A stretch of 7,934 nucleotides of DNA from Bacillota bacterium (GTDB lineage: Bacteria > Bacillota_E > JAJZYS01 > JAILZS01): the NCBI GenBank assembly GCA_021817625.1, contig JAKASY010000067.1, positions 1 through 7,934 of the forward strand. The letters run 5' to 3'. The notes beneath the pieces were generated by a model that saw only the letters and a list, made by a program, of their open reading frames with translations, was not told the DNA's origin and ran no database searches. How positions within the stretch are numbered: the first letter of the stretch is position 1; every line of letters begins with the position of its first letter. The position numbers and the translations under genes were made by a program. Of this stretch, positions 1 through 4,850 are shown piece after piece.

Positions 1-625
1 CGTCCGACGTATGCCGCCGCCCCCGGCGGAGGTTGTGGTGGGCGAGATCCTGGCGGTGTCTACCACCCCGAAGGGCGGAGGCCCAGGCGGCGCGACGGCC
101 CTGACGGGGCCGGAGGCCGCCGGCGCCGCGCCCGATGCGCAGCAGGCCGAGCCGCGCCACCCGCCGGCCAGCCCTGACAGCCACCAGCAGCCGCGCGACG
201 CGCCAGAGGCGTCGTCGCGTCCAGCGCCGCCGCCTCCACCGCCACCGCCGCCACCGCCACCGCCCCGCGGGCCCTGGGGTCCGCCCGTGCCGGGCATCGG
301 CGGCACCCAGCCCTTCCCGCGCCCGGTCCCCCGTCCTGACGGCGGCGGACGCGCAGGCTCCCGCCGAGCGGATGCGCCGCCGACGTTCCTGCCGCGGCGG
401 AGCGGTCCGATGGCGCGCCTGGCGCCGGCGCGTCCGGCCACAGGCCCTGCCGCCCTGGGCGCCGCTCCGACCGCCGCGCGCGCAAGCGTCGTGCGCCCCC
501 CGGTCACGAGCGCCGCGGGCCCTGCGCGCCCACCCCTACCCTCGCCCGCATCGGCGCCTGGCCGTTCCTGGCAGGCGACGCCGCGCCGCGTGAGCGCCTC
601 GGGCGCCGCCCAGAGGCGCGGCTGA
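1..625 (+). CDS. Proline-rich low-complexity protein, probably partial at its N-terminus
   Basis: Function unknown. The reading frame is open to the left edge and ends in TGA at 623-625. The first ATG is at 11, but no Shine-Dalgarno sequence can be seen before it, so the true start may lie outside the window. From that ATG the product would be 204 residues, dominated by Pro, Ala, Arg and Gly, with no signal peptide, membrane segment or recognisable fold; it looks disordered. A run of 13 prolines is encoded at 227-265, and the C-terminal half is basic. Most codons in this frame end in G or C, as in the neighbouring genes, which favours it over the Arg-rich overlapping frames. However, composition alone can produce long open frames at this GC content, so the call is moderate. 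It could be the disordered tail of a larger protein. The next gene starts 47 bp downstream on the same strand. Confidence 0.45.
   Translation, partial: VRRMPPPPAEVVVGEILAVSTTPKGGGPGGATALTGPEAAGAAPDAQQAEPRHPPASPDSHQQPRDAPEASSRPAPPPPPPPPPPPPPRGPWGPPVPGIGGTQPFPRPVPRPDGGGRAGSRRADAPPTFLPRRSGPMARLAPARPATGPAALGAAPTAARASVVRPPVTSAAGPARPPLPSPASAPGRSWQATPRRVSASGAAQRRG
227..265 (+). repeat. Polyproline-coding CCN tract (13 consecutive Pro codons)
   Basis: Thirteen consecutive CCN codons, mostly CCG and CCA alternating, form an imperfect CCGCCA-like microsatellite inside the proline-rich ORF. As protein it would be a polyproline II helix. Runs of this kind are known to stall ribosomes and to need EF-P for translation. 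As DNA the tract is prone to slippage, and a length change that is not a multiple of three would truncate or change the downstream sequence. Confidence 0.8.
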
Positions 626-635
626 GGGCACTGAA

Positions 636-652
636 GCCCGGCGGGACCGGGC
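636..652 (+). terminator. Short GC hairpin after the proline-rich ORF, weak terminator candidate
   Basis: A 6-bp perfect stem (GCCCGG at 636-641 pairing with CCGGGC at 647-652) has a 5-nt loop. It lies 10 nt after the TGA of the proline-rich ORF and is followed by a pyrimidine-rich stretch (CCTCCCTGCCTTCC) rather than a T run. It could be a weak terminator or simply chance pairing in GC-rich DNA. It lies about 20 nt before the proposed GTG start of the next gene. Confidence 0.25.
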
Positions 653-672
653 CCTCCCTGCCTTCCACGCCG

Positions 673-1197
673 GTGCCGGCCCGCGTCGCGCCGCTCATGG
701 ACGCGCTCGCTGCGGCCGGCGTCGACGCGTGCCTCACGGGCGGCTTCGCCGTCGACGCCTGGACGGGCCGCGTGGCGGGCCACGCCGACATCGACCTGCT
801 CGTGCCCGAGAGCGCTCTCGGCGCCCTCGAGCGCCTGGCCATTGCGCGCGACTGGCCGCTGCGACGCCTGGGCGAGGGCGCCTGCCTCGACACCTCGGCC
901 GGGCCGTGCGACCTCCTCGTGGTGCGGCGGGGCGGCGACGGCCTTTGGCGCCCGACTTGGCGGCGGGGACGGGTGCCCTGGCCACCAGGTCAGCCGTTCG
1001 GCGCCCGCGCCCGCCTCCTCGGCCGGGAGGTGGCGGCCGCGAGCCCGGCCGCCATCCTTCTGCGCCTGGTATGCGACACGCCCGACCTGCCGAAGGCGCG
1101 GCGCGAGGCCGCCCTCCTGGCGCGGACGCTGAGCGCGCCGGCGCTCGTGGCGGTCGAGCGCTGGCGAGTCCTGCACCTTCGGGAGGCCCCGACATAG
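673..1197 (+). CDS. Small nucleotidyltransferase-fold protein (pol-beta superfamily, adenylyltransferase-like)
   Basis: A 174-residue protein likely to transfer a nucleotide to an unidentified acceptor. Residues 22-43 carry the superfamily signature: the GG of TGGFAVDAW at 23-24 followed by HADIDLLV, with Asp39 and Asp41 as the expected metal-binding DxD pair. Asp79 in the CDLLVV strand is a plausible third carboxylate. The GGxAxDAWxGRxxxxHxDIDL layout resembles ANT(2'')/LinB-type aminoglycoside or lincosamide nucleotidyltransferases, but that alone does not predict resistance. The C-terminal part (about 110-174) is alpha-helical, rich in Ala, Leu and Arg, and unassigned. The start is uncertain: GTG at 673 lacks a good Shine-Dalgarno sequence, and an in-frame ATG at 697 is an alternative that would still leave the GG motif intact. 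No HEPN partner gene sits beside it, so an MNT/HEPN toxin-antitoxin pair is not supported. A strong hairpin begins 8 nt after the stop codon. Confidence 0.75.
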   Translation: MPARVAPLMDALAAAGVDACLTGGFAVDAWTGRVAGHADIDLLVPESALGALERLAIARDWPLRRLGEGACLDTSAGPCDLLVVRRGGDGLWRPTWRRGRVPWPPGQPFGARARLLGREVAAASPAAILLRLVCDTPDLPKARREAALLARTLSAPALVAVERWRVLHLREAPT

Positions 1198-1205
1198 CCC
1201 TAACG

Positions 1206-1245
1206 CAGGCGGTCGCGCGTCCGCCCTCACCGCCGCGACCGCCTG
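1206..1245 (+). terminator. 12-bp perfect inverted repeat between the nucleotidyltransferase and the Cys-rich operon
   Basis: CAGGCGGTCGCG at 1206-1217 is the exact reverse complement of CGCGACCGCCTG at 1234-1245, with a 16-nt loop. It starts 8 nt after the nucleotidyltransferase stop and ends 51 nt before the first Cys-rich gene. In RNA it would be a very stable stem, but no T tract follows. It could be a terminator without a U tract, a protein-binding operator for the Cys-rich genes, or a 5'-leader structure stabilising their mRNA. The position fits all three. The remainder of the gap has no clear sigma-70 -35/-10 pair. Confidence 0.5.
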
Positions 1246-1282
1246 GCGACGGCGTGCCGCGGCCACAGCCCACGCACCTGGA

Positions 1283-1290
1283 AAGGGAGG
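1283..1290 (+). promoter_or_regulatory. Strong ribosome binding site of the first Cys-rich gene
   Basis: AAGGGAGG lies 6 nt before the ATG at 1297, a close match to the anti-Shine-Dalgarno complement AAGGAGG. It fixes the start codon and suggests efficient translation. Confidence 0.85.
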
Positions 1291-1296
1291 ATCCTC

Positions 1297-1923
1297 ATGG
1301 CCAGCCCGATCGTCCCCGGCCCCTGCCCCCACGGCATGTGCCCGCCACCGACCGAGATCGACTGCATCGAGGTCACCAAGGTCTACGACTCGTGCTTCCA
1401 GACCGAGGATTTTTCCAACGTGTGCGCCACCATCCCGAAGGGGACGTGCACCGAGATCGCCGAGATCGCCGGGACCGTCGCGACGTGCGCGGTCACCGCG
1501 TCGAACTGCACGTTCGTCTCGTCCACGCCGACGGGCGTCGACGACTTCGTCAACGCGACCTTCGCGGTGTCGCTCACCGAGACCATCACCCTCACGGCCC
1601 CGAGCGGGGCCACGTGCTCGATCACGCTGCCTATCTCGTTCGTGAAGACCGTCACCCTGTGCGCCCCCGCCGGCACCACCCAGGTCTGCACCATCGCCGG
1701 CACGACCTGCGGCCCGTGCGCCATCATCGACGGGACCGTGTGCTGCCAGCTGATCGTCTGCCTGGTCCTGCAGTCCGTCGCCACCGTCCAGCTGCTCGTG
1801 CCGTCCTACGGCTTCTGCGTGCCGGCCGCCTGCTCCGTGCTGCCCCTGCCGCCCTGCCTACCCGCCTTCCCGCCGAACTGCACGACGGTCACGTCGACGA
1901 CAAGCGGCATGACCCTGAGCTAG
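1297..1923 (+). CDS. Cysteine-rich beta-type protein, copy 1 (candidate spore or surface structural protein)
   Basis: A 208-residue protein with 20 cysteines spread over its whole length, including a CC pair at VCCQL. There is no signal peptide and no catalytic motif. It opens with a short Pro/Cys-rich leader, then IDCIEVTKVYDSCF at residues 21-34. A Thr/Val/Ser-rich central part with alternating small and hydrophobic residues suggests beta strands. Next come a hydrophobic stretch (about 147-170, ending VQLLVPSYGFC) and a Pro/Cys-rich tail with PLPPC and FPPNC. Lys and Arg are few. From memory, proteins with KVYDxC and VQLLVPS-Y/F-GFC motifs occur as small uncharacterised families in spore-forming Bacillota. 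A spore coat, exosporium or other surface role with disulphide crosslinking is inferred, not shown. The gene forms a tandem pair with the next gene, 37 bp away. The lack of an export signal would suit mother-cell assembly onto spores. Confidence 0.85.
   Translation: MASPIVPGPCPHGMCPPPTEIDCIEVTKVYDSCFQTEDFSNVCATIPKGTCTEIAEIAGTVATCAVTASNCTFVSSTPTGVDDFVNATFAVSLTETITLTAPSGATCSITLPISFVKTVTLCAPAGTTQVCTIAGTTCGPCAIIDGTVCCQLIVCLVLQSVATVQLLVPSYGFCVPAACSVLPLPPCLPAFPPNCTTVTSTTSGMTLS
1355..1403 (+). repeat. 49-bp perfect direct repeat, copy 1
   Basis: This block, starting AGATCGACTGCATCGAGG and ending TTCCAGAC, recurs without a mismatch at 2016-2064 in the paralogous gene. It encodes the IDCIEVTKVYDSCFQ segment. 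Other parts of the two genes encode identical residues but differ at many third codon positions. Confidence 0.95.
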
Positions 1924-1946
1924 CGTCGACCGCTCTCGACCCAGGG

Positions 1947-1954
1947 AAAGGAGG
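1947..1954 (+). promoter_or_regulatory. Near-perfect ribosome binding site of the second Cys-rich gene
   Basis: AAAGGAGG contains the full AAGGAGG core and sits 6 nt before the ATG at 1961, inside the 37-bp gap between the two paralogs. It fixes the start and implies strong translation from the same transcript. Confidence 0.88.
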
Positions 1955-1960
1955 AGCCCA

Positions 1961-2584
1961 ATGGCTGGCACCCTTGTGCCAGGACCGATCTCGGGGGACT
2001 GTCCGCAGCCCACCCAGATCGACTGCATCGAGGTCACCAAGGTCTACGACTCGTGCTTCCAGACGGAGGACTTCTCGAACCTCTGCACGCGCATCCCATA
2101 CGACGACTGCTGCCACGAGATCGCCAAGGAGGCCGGCACCGTGGCGACCTGCGCCGTCACCGCCTCCTCGTGCACGTTCGTGTCGTCCACACCGACGGGC
2201 GTCGACGACTTCGTGAACGCGACGTTCGCCGTGTCGCTCACCGAGACCATCACGCTGACGAGCACGATGGGCAAGACGTGCACGATCACCGTGCCCGTGT
2301 CGTTCGTGAAGACGGTCACCCTGTGCGCGCCGGCCGGGACGACCCAGACGTGCACGATCGCCGGCACCAGCTGCGGGCCATGCGCCATCATCGACGGCAG
2401 CGTCTGCTGCCAGCTGATTGTCTGCCTCGTGCTGCAGTCGGTGGCAGTGGTGCAGCTCCTGGTCCCGTCCTTCGGGTTCTGCGTCCCGAGCGCCTGCAGC
2501 GTGCTGCCGCTCCCGCCCTGCCCGCCGGCCTTTCCACCCAACTGCACGACCGTCACCTCGACGACCTCCGGCGCCACCGTATAA
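1961..2584 (+). CDS. Cysteine-rich beta-type protein, copy 2 (paralog of copy 1)
   Basis: A 207-residue paralog of the preceding protein, about 85% identical from the IDCIEVTKVYD motif onward by hand alignment, again with 20 cysteines and no signal peptide. Nearly all cysteine positions are shared. Differences cluster in the N-terminal leader, at residues 43-55 (this copy has YDDCCHE where copy 1 has KGTCTE, a CC pair here against one Cys) and in the loop before CTITVPVSF. The conserved core includes TFVSSTPTGVDDFVNATFAV, LCAPAGTTQ and CGPCAIIDG. Conservation of cysteines alongside loop divergence suggests both copies are functional and adopt the same fold, perhaps as two subunits of one assembly. 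A hairpin 17 nt after the TAA may end the transcript. SPOCS-like (DUF3794) similarity is a possibility I cannot confirm by eye. Confidence 0.85.
   Translation: MAGTLVPGPISGDCPQPTQIDCIEVTKVYDSCFQTEDFSNLCTRIPYDDCCHEIAKEAGTVATCAVTASSCTFVSSTPTGVDDFVNATFAVSLTETITLTSTMGKTCTITVPVSFVKTVTLCAPAGTTQTCTIAGTSCGPCAIIDGSVCCQLIVCLVLQSVAVVQLLVPSFGFCVPSACSVLPLPPCPPAFPPNCTTVTSTTSGATV
2016..2064 (+). repeat. 49-bp perfect direct repeat, copy 2
   Basis: Identical to 1355-1403, offset by 661 bp. The block is long enough for recombination between the two genes, which would leave one hybrid gene and delete 661 bp. Confidence 0.95.
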
Positions 2585-2601
2585 GCGCGGACCGGCGCCG
2601 G

Positions 2602-2622
2602 CCCGGGGGCTCGCACCCCGGG
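2602..2622 (+). terminator. Hairpin after the Cys-rich operon, likely terminator
   Basis: CCCGGGG at 2602-2608 pairs perfectly with CCCCGGG at 2616-2622 around a 7-nt loop, with a possible G-U pair extending the stem. It lies 17 nt after the TAA of the second Cys-rich gene. No T run follows, so termination without a U tract or transcript stabilisation are both possible. The rest of the 2585-2776 gap shows no recognisable promoter or small gene. Confidence 0.45.
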
Positions 2623-2763
2623 TACATGCCCGACGGTCGGCCGGCAGGGGGCGTAGCGGCCGCACGTGGCGCCGAGCGCACAGGCAGGTGGTCCGCACAT
2701 GGGACAAGCAGCGCGCGCGTCATGCGTCACATGGGCCCGCCCGCCGCGGAGAGACTAGCGGCG

Positions 2764-2770
2764 AGGAGGG
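2764..2770 (+). promoter_or_regulatory. Ribosome binding site that selects a TTG start for the deacetylase
   Basis: AGGAGGG ends 6 nt before TTG at 2777, an ideal spacing. It supports the TTG codon as the real start, and the product then begins with a typical signal peptide. Confidence 0.85.
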
Positions 2771-2776
2771 AGCCGA

Positions 2777-3604
2777 TTGCCTGTTCGCCGCTTTCGCCCG
2801 CTCTGGGCTCTGGTCCCCGCCCTGGCCGCGCTCGCGCCGGCCGCGGCGCTGGGCGCCGGGGCCGCGCCGACGCCGCCGCCCACACCTATCCGCCTGGCGC
2901 CCACGGTGCGCGGCGTGCCCATCACCGGCAAGGTCGTGGCCCTCACGTTCGACGACGGCCCAAGCCCCCGCTACACGCCGCAGATCCTCGACGTGCTCAA
3001 GCGCGAGAAGGCGCACGCGACGTTCTTCCTGATCGGCCAGGAGGCCGTGCGCTTCCCCTCCCTGGTCCAGGCGGAGGCGAAGGCGGGCATGGAGGTCGCC
3101 AATCACGGCATGCACCACCTGCTCCTGCGCGGCCGCAGCGAGGACGAGGTGACGAGCGAGGCGAGCGAGGCCGCCGACGTCATCCGCTCGCTCGCCGGCC
3201 GTGCCCCCGTCCTCTACCGCCTGCCCCAAGGTGTGGGCGACACGACGGCGCGCGCCGCCCTCGGCCGCATGGGCTACGTGATCGTGAACTGGAGCGTGGA
3301 CACGCGCGACTACCTCCGCCAGACGCCCGAGCAGCTCGTGGCGCGCGCCATGCGCCAGATGGCGCCAGGGCGGACAATCACCTTCCACGACGGGGGCGGC
3401 AACCGCCAGGCGAGCGTGGACGCGGTGCGCATGCTCCTGCCACAGCTCAAGGCGCAGGGCTACACCGTGACCACGGTGTCGGACCTCCTGCGCCGCGCCG
3501 GCTACCGCGCGCCCGCGGCCTCGGCGGGCGCGCCGGGCACGCCCGCCGAGGAGCAGCGGCGCGCCTACGACCGGGTGGAGCGCGAGCTGCGCCGCTCCAT
3601 CTAG
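2777..3604 (+). CDS. Secreted polysaccharide deacetylase (NodB domain, carbohydrate esterase 4)
   Basis: A 275-residue metal-dependent deacetylase that removes acetyl groups from N-acetylated sugars, most likely of peptidoglycan or another envelope polysaccharide, outside the membrane. Residues 1-28 are a Sec signal peptide: VRRFR, a hydrophobic Ala/Leu core, then an AxA-type site near ALGAGA. A Pro-rich linker follows. The NodB motifs are all present: TFDDGP (Asp59 catalytic base, Asp60 metal ligand), NHGMHH (His110 and His114 metal ligands), RLPQG (Arg148), WSVDTRDY (172-179) and the ITFHD motif with catalytic His204. DGGGNRQ and KAQGY after it are typical of Bacillota-type enzymes. The Gln/Arg-rich C-terminal tail (about 250-275) is outside the domain. 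The TTG start is backed by a strong ribosome binding site. Substrate (vegetative wall, spore cortex as in PdaA, or other glycan) cannot be read from the sequence. It ends one base from the stop of the convergent gcdH. Confidence 0.93.
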   Translation: MPVRRFRPLWALVPALAALAPAAALGAGAAPTPPPTPIRLAPTVRGVPITGKVVALTFDDGPSPRYTPQILDVLKREKAHATFFLIGQEAVRFPSLVQAEAKAGMEVANHGMHHLLLRGRSEDEVTSEASEAADVIRSLAGRAPVLYRLPQGVGDTTARAALGRMGYVIVNWSVDTRDYLRQTPEQLVARAMRQMAPGRTITFHDGGGNRQASVDAVRMLLPQLKAQGYTVTTVSDLLRRAGYRAPAASAGAPGTPAEEQRRAYDRVERELRRSI

Positions 3605-3605
3605 G

Positions 3606-4769
3606 CTAGCGGCCGAACGCGCTCAGGCCGGTGATCTCGCGCCCGACGATCAGGGTGTGGATCTCGTACGTGCCCTCGTAGGTGTCGACGGTCTCCAGGT
3701 TGGCCATGTGGCGCATGGCCCCGTACTCCGTGGAGATGCCGTTGCCGCCCAGGAGCTCGCGCGCCATGCGGGCAACCTCCAGGGCGGCGCGGGCGTTCTC
3801 GCGCTTGGCCATGGAGACCTGGGGGTAGGTCATCTCGCCCGCGTCCTTGAGCTGGCCGAGGCGGTGGACGAGGAGCTGGCCGCGCACGATGCGCGCGAGC
3901 ATGTCCACGAGGCGCTCCTGCGTGAGCTGCGCGGCCGCGATCGGGCGGCCGAAGGAGAGGCGCTGTTGGGTGTACGCCAGGGCCTCCTCGTAGCAGGCGA
4001 TGGCGGCGCCGATCGCCCCCCAGGCGATGCCGTAGCGCGCCTGGGTGAGGCACGAGAGCGGCGCGCCCAGGCCCGACGCCTCCGGCAGGCGCTGGTCGAG
4101 GCCGACGCGCACCCCCTCCAGCACGAGCTCGGAGGTGACCGAGGCGCGCATCGACGCCTTGGTCTCGATCTCCGGCGCGCTGAAGCCCTCGGCCCCCTTC
4201 TCCACCAGGAAGCCGCCGACCCTGCCCTCGTCGTCCTTGGCCCAGACCACGGCCACGTCGGCGATCGTGCCGTTCGTGATCCAGCGCTTGGTGCCGTCGA
4301 GCACGTAGGCGTCGCCGTCGCGCCGGGCGCGCGTGCGCATCGCCCCGGGATCGGAGCCGGCGTCGGGCTCGGTCAGGCCGAAGCAGCCGATGCGCTCGCC
4401 CCGGGCCATCGCGGGGAGCCAGCGCTCGCGCTGCTCCTCGCTGCCGTAGCGGTAGATCGCGTACATCGCGAGCGCGCCCTGGACCGAGGCGAACGAGCGC
4501 AGGCCGCTGTCGCCGCGCTCCAGCTCGAGCATCATCAACCCGTAGGCGATGCTGCCGAGTCCCAGGCCGCCGTAGCGCTCGGGCAGGGTCGGGCCAAACA
4601 GGCCGATGTCCGCCATCTGGGGCACGAGCTCGAGCGGGAAGCGCCCGCGCCGCCAGGCGTCGCCGATGATCGGGCGCACCGAGCGATCGACGAAGCCCCG
4701 GACCACCTCCTGCACCTGGCGCTCCTCGGGCGTGAGCAGGGACTCGAAGCGGAAGAAGTCGGCGGACAT
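3606..4769 (-). CDS. gcdH: Glutaryl-CoA dehydrogenase (acyl-CoA dehydrogenase family)
   Basis: A 387-residue FAD enzyme expected to oxidise and decarboxylate glutaryl-CoA to crotonyl-CoA in lysine, tryptophan or aromatic degradation, passing electrons to ETF. It follows the human GCDH sequence, recalled from memory, along its length: RSFASVQ (Arg91, Ser92 matching Arg94, Ser95), the family signature GCFGLTEPDAGSDP at 128-141, TKRWITNGTIAD (160-171), KASMRASVT, QARYGIAWG, SFGRPIA, LLGGNGIS and the C-terminal TYEGTYEIHTLIVGR, in which Glu365 is the catalytic base. The Arg91/Glu365 pair and overall similarity favour GcdH over short- or medium-chain dehydrogenases, but specificity is inferred. 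The ATG has GAGG 7 nt upstream, with AAGGAG just before it. The gene follows recD2 after 64 bp and is probably the last gene of the operon. No lysine or aromatic degradation partners are visible in the window. Confidence 0.93.
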   Translation of the reverse strand: MSADFFRFESLLTPEERQVQEVVRGFVDRSVRPIIGDAWRRGRFPLELVPQMADIGLFGPTLPERYGGLGLGSIAYGLMMLELERGDSGLRSFASVQGALAMYAIYRYGSEEQRERWLPAMARGERIGCFGLTEPDAGSDPGAMRTRARRDGDAYVLDGTKRWITNGTIADVAVVWAKDDEGRVGGFLVEKGAEGFSAPEIETKASMRASVTSELVLEGVRVGLDQRLPEASGLGAPLSCLTQARYGIAWGAIGAAIACYEEALAYTQQRLSFGRPIAAAQLTQERLVDMLARIVRGQLLVHRLGQLKDAGEMTYPQVSMAKRENARAALEVARMARELLGGNGISTEYGAMRHMANLETVDTYEGTYEIHTLIVGREITGLSAFGR

Positions 4770-4823
4770 GGCGTTTCCTCTCCTTCACCCGTTCACACCG
4801 TGGTGCGGCGGCGCCGGTCCTCG

Positions 4824-4850
4824 GGCCGGCCCGCTAGCCGGGGGCCGGCC
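4824..4850 (-). other. 9-bp stem hairpin spanning the recD2 stop codon
   Basis: GGCCGGCCC at 4824-4832 is the reverse complement of GGGCCGGCC at 4842-4850, with a 9-nt loop that holds the recD2 TAG stop. Each arm also contains the self-complementary octamer GGCCGGCC. No U run follows on the minus strand, so a full terminator is doubtful. It could reduce read-through into gcdH or act as an RNA stability or processing element. Confidence 0.4.

Noticed and set aside
227..265. CCGCCA tract as a CRISPR or non-coding tandem repeat
   Set aside because: It has no spacers or fixed repeat unit and reads as uninterrupted Pro codons in an open frame.
673..1197. Aminoglycoside resistance gene
   Set aside because: Only the generic nucleotidyltransferase motifs are shared; nothing in the sequence shows drug specificity, and no mobile element flanks it.
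1435..1515. Metallothionein-like metal binding by the Cys-rich proteins
   Set aside because: The cysteines are spread out and rarely in CxC or CxxC clusters, apart from CGPC and a few CC pairs, so dense metal clusters are unlikely.
729..2216. 495-residue + strand open frame across the nucleotidyltransferase and both Cys-rich genes
   Set aside because: It is Arg-, Pro- and His-rich, crosses the boundaries of three better genes, and changes character where they do, so it is a shadow frame.
1889..2730. Minus-strand open frames opposite the second Cys-rich gene
   Set aside because: They lack domains and ribosome binding sites; the repeats in them simply mirror the duplicated + strand genes.
2053..3609. 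518-residue + strand open frame across the second Cys-rich gene and the deacetylase
   Set aside because: It is out of frame with both genes, low in complexity, and ignores the clear ribosome binding sites and motifs of the real genes.
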